Assembly (NCBI GenBank): GCA_013400975.1
Contig: WBMZ01012760.1
Span: forward strand, 186,001 to 250,000
Direction: 5' to 3'
DNA from: Atrichornis clamosus
Taxonomy: Eukaryota; Chordata; Aves; Passeriformes; Menuridae
Length of the DNA stretch: 64,000 nt
The position numbers were made by a program, and so were the translations under genes. The notes under the pieces were generated by a model. It was not told the origin of the DNA, searched no databases, and saw nothing but the letters and a program-made list of their open reading frames with translations. Position 1 is the stretch's first letter, and every line of letters starts with the position of its first letter. Positions 11,578 to 23,700 of the stretch are shown here, one piece after another.

Positions 11578-14500
11578 CTAAACAGAAGGAGACACAGGGA
11601 GAGTTACACTTTCCCTTCTCATGTAAATACAAGATTGTTGCATAACACATTCAGTCATGACTGAACATCACGCTGGTAAAAGCAAAATTCAAATGCAGAG
11701 TAACCTTTAAATGGGACCCTCCCTGGCCAGTCTGTCACCTCTTCCCAACTTTGGTTTTGTCACAAGTTTCCTTGGCCCTCACACAACTGTTTCCATTTTC
11801 AGTGTTCTCATTGCTGGTTTTATCAAGGATAAGGGCATGGCAATGCCTCAACCAAAACACGTTGTCTTGCCTGTTCAAATGAAGCTGAAGCGCTGAACCC
11901 ACACTGAAATGGATTGTAATAACACGCATTTTGATATCTCCTGTTTTTCCTGCCTCCTAAGGAAACATGCTATTTTATTTAGTGGGCAGCCGCAGAGATT
12001 TGCAATGCAGGTCGAGTAACATAATTTAGGGTTTGAGTGCACAGCAAACACTTGAACCTCCCACAGGTGAGATACACAATGCAGATGCCTTTTGAAACAT
12101 TTCAATTATTTTTTCTCAGCAGAAAAATAATGACAATATGGAGGAGAATGATTTGCCAATAGGAGAAAAAGCTTTTATCTGCTAGTTCTAATTATCTAGA
12201 TATTAATTCTAGGACTCAACAAGGACTGTGACAAAAGCCTGCAGAACAACATGGTATGATTTTACCAGCTAGCAACTGGAGGTGAATTATGGTGATGAAA
12301 GATCTTAAATAGCTGCTATTATGTTTAAATTAACATTATAGGCGTTCCCACAAATCACTGTATGTTTACTATATATTAGAAGAATATAAATGTACTATTA
12401 GAAAGATACTATACATTAATATTGAAACACAGGTGATTTTATCAACAAAAACAGTCTCACCGGGAATGTAGCTCAGACACACAACACAAATCCTCAGAGC
12501 ACATCTGTACAAAACCCAGTGTTGGGTGGAGAGGTTTAAGCTTCCCAAAAGCAGCCCAGCTCCATCCGCTGAGTGCCGGCTCAGCCCCAACAGCCCCTGC
12601 TGAAAACCAGGGCTAATTACCCCAAAAGCATCTCTCCGCTCACAGATTCCTAGACCTGGGATAATGTCTCTGCAGGGTATTTCAGTGCAGGAGGGATATT
12701 AACGTGCTCAGAGCTGCTTTGATGATCTCCAACACCAGCGCTTTTTGCACCGTTAAAACCTTACCAGGCTTTATAATCCCGGTCCCTGCCTGGCTGCAAT
12801 TCAACTCGGTATCAGTGGAGCTGCTGTGACTCAGGGGCAGTGAATCTGAACGTGATTTGCACTATTACAGAGCAAGATGAAAATCAAATCAATCTCAGCC
12901 CCCCAAAAAAGTAAAAATTAAAAAAAAAAAATCTTGGTAATACGTAAGAGGAGGTAAAATGTCTGGTTTGAGACACCAGTATCTGTAAAACTGCATTTGA
13001 AAGTAAATGTTTACCAGCTTTTTTTATTAATGTAATCCTAAACTATTTGTGGTATTACTTACAGAGCAGGGACATCTATTAACATAGACATCTGACAGCA
13101 AAATGTTTATAAATATGTCACTGTAGTCTATTCCAAGAGACAGATTAATGAATTACACATTTACACACCACTGTCAATAACAAGTACATATTAAAGTCCC
13201 AGGAAACATCCATTAAGGAAAAATTCTACACCTGGATGGGTCCCAAGTACACAATTTATCAAGCACCTTTCTGACATATATGAGGAAACCTGTAACCTGT
13301 AACTCCTATAAACCCAGGGAGTTATGGGACACTGAGGGAGGGCACTGACCTTGGATGACACCAACAACTCTACGCTGAAAATGAAGCTGAATTAAAAAAT
13401 TTAGCATGTCTTTTTTTAAAATATAAACATAGGGCATAATTAATGAAAAATACGTTGATATATTTCAGTGATTGCTGAAAATGTTTTAAACCTGTGCACA
13501 TTAACTGACAGACATTGTCAATGTGATAATTCAGTGTTACATAAAACAGAAGCCTGAGCATTCATCCAATTTAAATTCAGCATCTTCCAATACATTTTTA
13601 ACCTCTGTTCACATAAGAATGTATTTCTTATAGATGAGATAAGGAACTTGGAAAACTTAATAACCTAGATATATATTAGAATTATTGTAGAATCCTACTG
13701 TACATTGATTTAACTTCAGTCATAAAAGAGTACAGGACTCCAGCCAAAAGAAATTTCAAAATGCGAGACAGTGAAAGATTCCTATTGTCAGTAATTAGCC
13801 TTTTTTTTTTTTTCTGAGGGGAGTTTTCAGCACTGAATTTCAGTCCTGATTTCACTCCAAAAAATGGCAAAATGCTTAGAACAGAAACTACTTAGAGATT
13901 GAGGCAGACTTCCTTAATTTGGTATTTTATTAATCTCCTATTTCGACACTCCAAATTGCATGGATATTTCCAGCTCTGAAAAGAGAGATGCACTGTAAGG
14001 AGGAAGTTGGGCATTTCATACCCATGGAGTAATTTCATGTGTTTGTGGCAGGAGCAGCTGATTCAAATCAACACTTGTGGGAAAAGAAATTTGCCTTGTA
14101 AGTCTGTCTGTGAGAGCAAGGCAAAAAGTGATTCCTGCAGAGCAGAACCAGGCCCACTTTAGCCCATTATTACATGAATTATTGAATATCAGCCATTACT
14201 AATAACAGGAGCAAAGGAAAAATACATGTAGTCCTGCCTGAAGACATAACATCCATGGAAAAGTGGTAGAAGGGGAAATAAGCGTTGCTGGAATGCAGAC
14301 AGCCTTCAGCATTCTGGTCCAAGCCAGCCCAAAGATTCCACCTGCCAACAAAGGGCAGGAGCTTCGGCCTTCCATCAGAAGACCGCCATTTCGGAGGCTG
14401 GGGAAAGAAGGAAAAGCCTGATGGAGCTGCAAGAGGCACAAAGGTGGCCCAAGGGGCAAAGGAGGGACTGCCCTGGGTTCAGCTGACGTGCAGAGACAGG

Positions 14501-16145
14501 CAAGTTGTGGGTGAGATGGAGGACAAGCTCCTGTCCCCAAGCAGAAGTTGAGCTCTGGGTGGTTCTGCTCCACCAAAAACCTTGAAATGATCTTCCTCTA
14601 TCTCACGTGGTGCCATTAATAAGAAATTCTGCAGCAAGAGCCGAGGCCATAATAATATGTATATCAGTGGCAACACTTCACTCACTGCAACGTGGATAAC
14701 TGAGAACTTAAAGGATAAATAGAAAAATGTAATTCATATTTTGTACCCATGAATGCTTTTTTAGAATGAAACCTTAATTTCTGTCTTCCCTCTCCCCGTA
14801 GTGCTTAAGAAACTCATTGTAACAGATAATTTGTTACCAGCAAGAGATTTTCTAATCAACATTTTCCCTGCTGAAGGACATAACAATGGTAAATCAAAGG
14901 ATAACTTCCCCAAAATTAATAATTAGCTTTATAATTTCCAGCAGTTTTTCCTCTTCTTTTAATAAAAACAAAAGACGTGGTTGCTATGGCAAGAGCAGGT
15001 CAGAGTCTCTTCACACACAACACAAATTACAAAAAGAAGATGATGTTGTAAGAGTAAAATTAAGGTTCTAGTAACATCATGAATCCTGGTGCATCTTTTC
15101 TCAACAAAAGTGTAGTTTAAAACAAGAGGTATGTTCAATTATATGAGCAAAACTTCAAAGAAAAATTGGACAGATCCCAAACAACAGGGTAACAGGAAAA
15201 CATGGATAGGCAGGTGCCAATTAGGTTCTCATATTTTAATGTCTTTGAAGTATTATACTTAGAATCAGCCAGATTCTTCCAGAAAATTATACATATAAAA
15301 TATTTGACAATATTATATATTATAAAATTATAGAATAGAGCATAGAATATTTTGTCTCTTGCAACTTTTGTAAATCTATTGGCAATGCATGTATTGTAAT
15401 TCAAATTAATATAACATACTAATCTCAGCTTAATTACTAATTATACCATAAAAATAATTTTAATTAAAAGAACATAAAAGTTGTATTCTTCCACGTTACA
15501 GCTCCCTTCATTATGCCCCACCAAGAAATAAGAGTATTTTTTCCCATCGAATTATGGCGACTACTATTTCTCAATTCCTTGTGATACTGAAATGTCAATG
15601 AGTGAATTATTCCAGGCAGCTTTATTTGCAAAAATGTCAATGAAATTTAAGGCCAAATTCAGGCTGATGTCTTTATAGCTGTTACAGGATGTACCTAAAA
15701 TGTCTTTGTAATATCTAAATAAATTTTTGGTGCTTGGATAAACTGCATTCTCCTTTACTGGGAAAATAAATTATTATACGGATTGGGAATGAGAGACCAT
15801 GTTCTGGAGAAAAAGGACATTTCTGCAATCAGCAGAAAAAAAAGAAAAATCAACAGAATGACAGAAAAGCATAAAGTTAGAAATCCATTGAAAATAATCG
15901 AACAGCTGAACCAGCCTGTGCTGATGTAAGAACTCTGGGTTTGTGTCTTGGTGTAAAAGTCTTATAGATTTTCTTCTTTAAAATACAATAGGTTTTTAAT
16001 TTCTAGTGGGTTAAAACCTAACTTCTTTCTCTCAGAAGTAATTAGTATAATTTAGGCTTTTCCCTTGTCTGACGTAAATTTTCAGAATTATTTGTCTTTG
16101 GCAGGAGAGCTTTCAAAGGACAGACAACCTACGCAGGAATATTTA

Positions 16146-16321
16146 TTGGAAGTGGTGGCTGCCCCATCCCTGGAAGTGTTCAGAGCCAGGTTGGATAAGG
16201 CACTGGACAACCTGGTCTAGTGGGAGGTGTCCCTGCCCATGGCAGGAGGGGTTGGGACAAGATGATCTTTAAGGTCCATTCCAACTCCCCAAAACATTCT
16301 AGGATTCCATGATTCTATGAT
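16146..16321 (+). mobile_element. CR1 LINE 3' fragment
   Basis: The sequence matches the conserved CR1 3' end: GTGGCTGCCCCATCCCTGGA, AGGTTGGATAAGG, GGAGGTGTCCCTGCCCATGG, GATGATCTTTAAGGTCCATT, and a tail GATTCCATGATTCTATGA. It is strongly 5'-truncated, about 175 bp, in the plus orientation (antisense to SHANK2). It lies in the intron between the two SH3 exons. Confidence 0.92.
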
Positions 16322-18649
16322 AAAAGCAGACTTTACACACAACATAAATGAAGGCCAGCACAAGTAACAACTTAATCTTGCTCTCTCTCAAAGAGAGATG
16401 TTTTTCTGACTGTTTCTTTCTCTACTCCTACTTGTTCCTGACAGCAGCTCCTCCCTGTGATTAATGATGAGCACGATCTGGCTGTTCTGCCTTATGGGCA
16501 GGCTGGTTCTGGCTCCCAAAGACTTCATCAAGAGACACCGACACAACTTGGGGTCAGTGCAGCAGGACTGGGGAGGAAATCATTGCCTCTCCTGCTGATG
16601 ACAGCCACGGTGAGGCCTCCAGCACGCACACAAGTGACTGTGCCCCAGCTGCCACGCAGGAAATGTTCCTGTGCGCTCCACACACAATCTGGAAGGGAAG
16701 CCTCGTGCATCTGCTGTTAATGACTCTAATTGACCTGAGCACTCCGATTGGACTGGTGCCCTATAGACATTTCTTCTGGTGGAGAAGCAAATCCAGCAGT
16801 TCTTTCCCACCTTGGGTTATAGGACCTCACCAAATTAGGGAAAAAACGCATAGACCCTGATTTAAAACACCTCTTCATCTTTTATCCCCTCTGCTTTCTC
16901 GGGAAAGAAACAGTGCAAACAAGGAACATTCAGGAAAAGGACTTTGGGATGAGAAGATGACAGGGACTACTAACAGAGCAACCACTCACTACGTCAAAAC
17001 CTACAAAGACAATAAGCTGCACGTAATCCTCTAAATCTGAGGAAATATGGCTCAGTTGAAATAGAACTGAGTGAGCTGTGCTGCTCAACATTTGGCCCTC
17101 TGTGGGAGTTTTCTCCCCTTTTTCATCTTTGCCAAAAGCTTCCTATGAAGATTACCTTTTCCCTGTTATTTAGGTGTCTATTAAATAGTCTTGAGCAAGT
17201 GTGGGAGAGAGGAAAACAATGTAAGAAATAAATCTGCACTGGACTGAGATTTGGTCAGAAACCAAACATTGCAAGAATCCATCCATTTGTAATGCTGATC
17301 ACCACTTCTGTTGAGGAGGGTGCAGACAGAGTCAAGTTTGCTCTTCTCCACAGTGATGCCCAAACTTCAGATCAGGGCAATGCAGGAAGAATTAACTGAG
17401 AGGAGGTCCCCAGCCAACTTAGGTGTAGAGCCTGTACTGTTGTGTTGGACTACACTGGTGCACTCACAGCTCCTCTTGGACTCCTGGCACGCCCTGTCTC
17501 CTGAATATTTCAGGCCAATTGCTGACTACTCCAGAAAGGCTATCTTAAAGTAGCCAAGCATGATGACAACGGGGATTTGTGGAAGCTTTTACATCCTAAT
17601 CACTTCCTCTCAGCCCCTGACAGCACAGGGAACTCTCCTGCTGGAGCAGGAGCAAGGCCATGTCTTTGTTACCGCACTCTGATAGCACGACTCTCTCCTG
17701 CCCTTCAGGTACAACCAACTTGGAGAAATGAGTTAGGATATTACCTGTGGTGAGCCATCATCCATTATGTTAAGAACTGAAATCAAACCAATCAAGCCAG
17801 GAGACAGAAAGGAAGCAAAATAGACATGAATGTGAGTAAGATTAATATTCCATTTCACATGCATTTCATCCTTCATGTGAAAGAGCAGCAAAACAATACT
17901 TTGCAAACCTCTTAGGTTTAATTTTGCTGCCATACTTACCCACACAAGGTACAAACTGCTCTTGAAGAAACAAAACAGCCTTTCTGAGGATCTTCCCTTT
18001 CCAGTATTTTATTTACTAATCTAACAAGTGCAAAAGCCTGGGAGACCAACTTTCCTCCTGCCCACAAGCACTGTCTGTTGGCAATATCTCCTAGCACAGC
18101 AGGGGTTTAATAATCTTTCTTTTTCAAAATGACTTACAAATAGATTTCCCAAGAAATGAAAATGTTAGCGGTATATTTGGATTGCCCTACTGGCTGAGAT
18201 CACGCTGAAATAAAAGCAGAGTCACAAGGGTCAGTGATTCTGATGCACAGAACTACTGACTTCCTGCCCAGAACAGATGCTTGAGTTGCTACTACTGAAT
18301 TACTACTGCTCCTGTGACCCCGAGGAGTGGAGCTGGGAGCAGGTTGTGGCAAACCCTTCGCTGATGTGCAGACTGTGCCTGCACCGGAGGCATCTCGGAA
18401 GGCTCACAGAGAAGTCTGCCAGAGTATATTTGAGATACTGAAATAACTCCCCCTTTTTCCAGATACTGAGCACTAGAAAACAACTAGAAAAGTTGTTTAA
18501 TCATGGGAAGAGCTACAGACACTGAGCATTTCCCAGAACTAGCCTGGATTCTGTTTGCCCACCAGGTGAAAGACAGGAGGCAGCAACAGCAGGGCAGGAA
18601 ACACAGATTTACAGCTGGAAGCCACCCATGGACAAACTATACCAATAAC

Positions 18650-19231
18650 AGGTCAAGGAAGGGGATTCTGCCCCTCTCCTCTGCTCCCAGGGGAGCCCGC
18701 CTGGAATACTGCATCCAGGACTGGACTCCTCAGCACAGGGAAGATATGAACCTGTTAGAGGGGGTGCAGAGGAGGCCACGAAGATGCTCTGAGGGCTGGA
18801 GCACCTCCATGGAGACAGGCTGAGAGAGCTGGGGGTGTTCAGCCTGGAGAGGACTCACTGCAGCCCTTCAGTGCCTGAAGGGAGCTTATAAAATAGAGGG
18901 AATGTTGTATAATAGGATCTTAGAGTGGTCTGGGTTGGAAGGGGACCTTTACACACAGGCAGATAGTGATGGGACAAGGAGTAATGGCTTCAACCTGACA
19001 GAGAGTGGGTTTAGATATTAGAAAAAAATTCCTCTCTGTGAGGGTGGTGAGGCCCTGGCACACACTGCCCAGAGAAGCTGTGGCTGCCCCATCCCTGGAA
19101 GTGTCCAAGGCCAGGTTGGACAGGGCTTGGAGCCACCTGGAATAGTGGAAGGTGTCCCTGCCCAGGGCATGGGGTGGAATGGGATGATCTTGAAGGTCCC
19201 TTCAAACCCAAATCATTCAGTGATTCTGTGA
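18650..19231 (+). mobile_element. CR1 LINE 3' fragment, longer copy with internal inverted CR1 tail
   Basis: This is a roughly 580-bp CR1 3' region in plus orientation. It includes the end of the reverse-transcriptase ORF (GGAATACTGCATCCAGGACT, the GVQRRPRRC-like reading and AGAGCTGGGGGTGTTCAGCC) and the 3' UTR (GTGAGGGTGGTGAGGCCCTG to TGATTCTGTGAA). At about 18912-18950 it is interrupted by a short stretch that reads as the reverse complement of the CR1 3' tail, apparently a nested, heavily truncated insertion. The coding part is broken and not functional. Confidence 0.93.
18912..18950 (-). mobile_element. Nested inverted CR1 tail inside a CR1 copy
   Basis: ATAGGATCTTAGAGTGGTCT followed by GGGTTGGAAGGGGACCTT resembles the start of minus-oriented CR1 ends elsewhere in the window (for example at 20808: ATAGAATCCTGGAATAGTTT then AGGTTGGAAGGGACCTT). 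It sits inside a plus-oriented CR1 between the segments TATAAAATAGAGGGAATGTT and ACACACAGGCAGATAGTGAT. Its length of about 40 bp makes the call tentative. Confidence 0.55.
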
Positions 19232-20806
19232 ACAACAAAGCTGTGAGTTTCAAAAGCTCTCAAAGCATTTGATTCAGGCAGGTTTTTTCTTTCTAGGTCA
19301 GTGAAGGATAGTTCATGTGCATTTAAGGTATGTTTTAAAATAACACAGAGTCTGAAAACAATTTTCATTTTGTTTTCAAGTGACCAGAGGCAGTCTGCAC
19401 CACGTTATTTGGCACCTGCAACTCATACCTGTTACCTTCCCAAGAGTCTGCTCAAGGACACACAGATACTTCTCTATTGCTTTATCTTCATGTTCAAGAA
19501 AATTGCTAATTCTTTGCTCACAAAGAACTTTGGAGCATTACATTCTCTGAGTTTTGTTATCAAAGAGACCACTTGATATCCAATGTAAGAATTCAATTTA
19601 GGAGCACAAAAGCTGATTCAAATTCATTTTATAGATACTTAATATAAGTTCGTGTGCATTGGATGAGGGCAGATTCATTGCTATGGACTTTTAGTTAAAG
19701 CATGAAGAAAGAAACAAAATATGTTAGAAGTGTTTCCGTGAGGAATCAAACTAGCTCTTCTTCATTAATGTGAAAACATAAGATTAGGGCAGTTCTGGTA
19801 TAAATAAAGATATCAGATTTATTTTTACAGCAGCCATGGCTCTTTCATGAGTGGCAGACACACAAATGATGTCAGTGTGTATGACTAAAAACTAAAAATA
19901 CTGCAGGTATTTTTGTACAGGCTACGTAATATCCTATTAATACAAGACCATTTTGTTTAGTTTACATTTTCTTTGAACCTTGCCCATTCACAGATTTCTC
20001 TGAGCTGTTTCCTTGTATCACATACTGTGAACTATTGTCACTCATGCACTCCTACCAGTTTTAGAAAGAAAAAAACCCTGCTTCATCTCCATCTGATGAA
20101 AACACTTTTCATCAAGAGTTTAGGAATTCATCCCTCTCTGTGACCCTTCTAATTCTGCCAAGTTAAAAAAGAAAATCCATAAAAACATTTCCCAACTAAT
20201 CCCTTTCTCTAATATGTTGTTCTGGGTTTTTATCCCTGCAATAAATGCCTTGCTACATCTTTACTGTGATTAGTCTCATGGGATGTACTCGTGATGAGCA
20301 TCTCCCCAGGGTCAGGCTGAACGCGGGGCAGAATCCCACAGCAAATGCCAGCACATGTTTGAATTCCCCAAAGCAATCCAAGAAGCCAGGGCTTTGGCAT
20401 CAGTGTTTTACACAGAACAGTGCAGTCACCAAGCTGGCAGAGGAGAGGGGCTAAGACAAAGCCTTTCATTTTTCAACAGGGCTAAGGTGTTTCCAAAGTC
20501 AAGGAAAAATGGAATTCCTTGGGGTTTAACGTCCTCCCATCTCCTCCAAGCACTGCACACAACAAGTTGCTAAGACCCAAACAGACATGTGCTCACTGGA
20601 TCATGGTCTTGATAAGTCTGAAAAAGACAGGAAACACATCCAGTCCACTAAGAATTTCTGCTCAGACAGAGTGAAAAATCAGGATCTCCTTATAGTCAGC
20701 ATTTCTGGCACTCCCACAGCACTGAGGATCATGAGTTCTATTGCCTGTGCTTTTGGAGGATGAAGAAGGATCCTATCCTATTCACACTGAGTTTAAAAAA
20801 AACCAC

Positions 20807-21090
20807 CATAGAATCCTGGAATAGTTTAGGTTGGAAGGGACCTTCAAGATCATCTTGTTCCAAGCCCCCTGCCATGGGCAGGGACACCTTCCACCAGCCC
20901 AGATTGCTCCAAGCCCCATCCAACCTGGCCTTGGACACTTCCAGGGATGGGGCAGTCACAGCTTCCCTGGGCAACCTGTGCCAGGGCCTCCCCACCCTCA
21001 CAGGGAGGAATTCCTTCTCAAGCACCAGTCTAAATCTACCATCTTTCAGTTTAAAGCCATTCTTCCTTGTCCTATCACTACACTTAATCT
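20807..21090 (-). mobile_element. CR1 LINE 3' fragment
   Basis: This is a minus-oriented CR1 3' end of about 280 bp. It opens with ATAGAATCCTGGAATAGTTT and continues with GGTTGGAAGGGACCTTCAAG, CCATGGGCAGGGACACCTTC, CTTCCAGGGATGGGGCAGTC and CTTGTCCTATCACTACACTT. It has the same orientation as SHANK2. The ORFs on both strands here derive from the repeat. Confidence 0.93.
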
Positions 21091-23530
21091 CTATAAATAA
21101 TTACATTTTGACTGAAACAGGGACGGGAATCCAGATTTAATTGGACCTGGATTTTTGGCACAAAAAGTTTGAGTGGTTTCTTCAATACTGTTACACAACT
21201 GAGACCTCTTTAAAGCATCACTGTCTTTTCACCTGCACTCTTTGTTCTCTCCATGACCTTGCCGTGTTCATTCTGACATATTTTTTGCTGCAACGGAGGA
21301 ACCATTGACATGGTAACACGAAACAGGATTTGATCTTGTTCTGGAAGTTTTTCCTTTGATTAGCTCTGGGAGTCTGTCACACAGTGTTCCAGCCCTGCCA
21401 TGCAAACAGCCTTAAATTACATTTCACAAGACTTCATCCGAAGGAGTAACACTGACAATCCCTACGTTCACCTTTTCCAAACCCTCTCCAAAAGCAGACT
21501 GAGATGTGTGGAAACCTCTTTAGACTTTACTGCAGCAAAGTCCTCTAAAATGCTTTAAAACAAATGTACCTGGAAAAATTAGACCTCTAGATTTCAAATC
21601 AATGTGCAAATCATATTCTTGAAGCTGAAAAAATAATCCCACAAGGGATGATTTGGTGTTGCATGGACATGTCCCCCTTTTGCTAACAGTAATAATTAAT
21701 GTATTCTTTTCAATAAACTTACATTTTCCCCACAAATAAAAAACCCCAGCCATAATCTCATTTTCTATTTCAGCATTTTGAGTGTCCCCACAAGAACCAC
21801 TGGTTTCACATTTAGACCATACCCTTATAAGAAAATATGAAAAGTGGACTAATTTGTTCCTGCAGTGTTTTCCAGTTGCTGTCGTAACAACTTAGAACCA
21901 AGGGCTCCTGAATTAATTTTTTAAAAACATTAAACTCTTCATTGAAATTTAAATCCCTTATTCTTGAATTATTTTTGCATATAATAGTCTCAAATCCTAA
22001 GGTATACCAGCAGCCAGATCATGAATGCCTCTAAAACACTCAACATCCCAAGCAACCTGTTGCAGAGTCTCCTCTTTTGCCAGGAAACACAATTTCTGTC
22101 TTGTCTTTCCCCAGAACTGCCTGGAGTTGTCTTGCTCTGGCGAGAAGAATCTGTGCTGTTGATCTTACATCCTCTACATAAACAAAATAGTCCTACATGT
22201 TTAAATCCAGCAGGTCAACTGAACATATCTGTGCACATCTGCAAAGAACAGCCACTCACTCCTTGTCTATTGGCACCTCCCAGATCTCTGTGAACACAAT
22301 GAGTGTAGAAAGTTATTCTGTATCCCCAAAATTTCACCCTAGTTCTTGTGCACTATTTTCCTTAGACCACAATCACTGCTTCCCACCTGTTCAGGGAACA
22401 ATCTTGAGAACTGCAAAATTATCTTTTCAGCCCTACAGACTCTAAGTTTAACCTTCTTCCTTCATCTTTGCATTTCAAATTAATCTTGCATGTTTTACTC
22501 TTAAGTGCAGCGTCCTTCAGATTTCTGTCCTGCAGCTTCTGAGGGCTTGAGTTAACAAAAATTATTAAACCCACAAATGCTTCAGAATCAGTACATCCAA
22601 AAATAAAAATGCAAAAATACCTTCTAATGGCTCCCTAATTTTTTTTCAACGACTGTTTGCAGACTCAAGGGAGGAGGTATTTGAAGTTTCCCTTCCTGAG
22701 ATAAGTAGTTTCCTTTGCAAGAAAATTTGCAGCTGCTTAACACTTTTATTTAGGACACTGAATTTATTCCCTTTTGTTTAATTTCCAGAACTGCTATTTG
22801 ATTTGTATGGATCCAACACAAAGTCTCTTTCATTCCGTGAATACTTTTACCTGGATGTGCAAAACCACAGCATCGCACCTCACCCTTGGGAAGGTGAGTT
22901 CTGTCAATCCCATCTCTCACTTTCTCTCAACTGTATCTGGATGTACCCACTGCCTTTAAAGCAATAACAAAGTTTGGCCACGGTTTAAACCTAGTCTTGG
23001 TTGGGAAGTGCACCAGTGGACAGAAATTTCACATGCACAGCCATGCTTCCTCCAAAATATATTTACAGGAGGTTCTCCCTACCCACTTATCCTAAGTCCC
23101 ATGAGGGGACGTTTTCTACTTAACCAATTAATTGTTCCTTGAGAAAAGGGCCTGAAACAGAGTTGACCTTAGCCCTGTTTCCTTCCTGAGCTGTTTAGAT
23201 AGCTGACATGTTTACAGCCCTTAAAGCCCTGGAGTGGTCGCTCTGTAATGGCTACAGAAGCAAATTAAGTGCTCTGGGTAAGAGACAATGCTGCTATTAC
23301 TGCACCTGCTTCTGAGTTGGAGCAGTGCTGTGAACGCAGTTAAAGTGGCAGCTAAATATGCATTGGTTACAGAACAGAGCCAGGAGCAAAATACCCTGCA
23401 AAGAAACAAATGCATGAAAGCACTTCTACCACACAGATGATTTCCACCCCTGAAAAAGAGAAGAGAATTTTAATATAAAATTCCCACCTAGAAGAAGAAA
23501 ATGTTCATTCCAAATGAACTGGGTGCTCAC

Positions 23531-23700
23531 CTTTGACTCTATCTCCTTTGTGCAGATGAATTTCCCCTTCCCCTTGGGGCTGATATGGCTTTACAACGAT
23601 AAAAAGTCTCCCAGGTACAGCACTGTAGAGCTTCCTTTTGGGACCCTGATAATCCAAGGCAGACAGTGTATCCTTGTTGGCACTAGGACTGTAAACGGCA
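23531..23700 (-). CDS. SHANK2: SHANK2 exon: linker and first half of SH3 domain
   Basis: This 170-bp exon (one base, 56 codons, one base) encodes residues 117-172. The acceptor is TTTCACTTTGCAG and the donor is AAAG|GTGAGC. It begins AVYSPSANKDTLSALDYQGPK, continues with RKLYSAVPGR, and enters the SH3 with LFIVVKPYQPQ, where VKPYQP takes the place of the ALYDY motif. It ends with GEIHLHKGDRVK, the RT-loop and second strand. The plus-strand ORF over the same bases is a shadow. The junction base G joins TT of the next exon to give Val, restoring the SHANK wording DRVKVLSIGEGG. Compared with mammalian SHANK2 from memory, the KRKLYSAVPGRLF core is conserved and the front of the exon is more variable. 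Confidence 0.95.

Larger units (their letters stand above)
11578..23530 (-). other. SHANK2: SHANK2 intron between the two SH3 exons
   Basis: This 11,953-bp phase-1 intron splits the SH3 domain. It contains CR1 fragments at about 16146-16321, 18650-19231 and 20807-21090, a very AT-rich stretch near 15290-15480, and homopolymer tracts such as T13 at 13801-13813. No additional coding exon was recognised. Confidence 0.85.

Noticed and set aside
20738..21140. Overlapping ORFs on both strands
   Set aside because: They are CR1 3' UTR readings. The same peptide patterns recur at the other CR1 copies.
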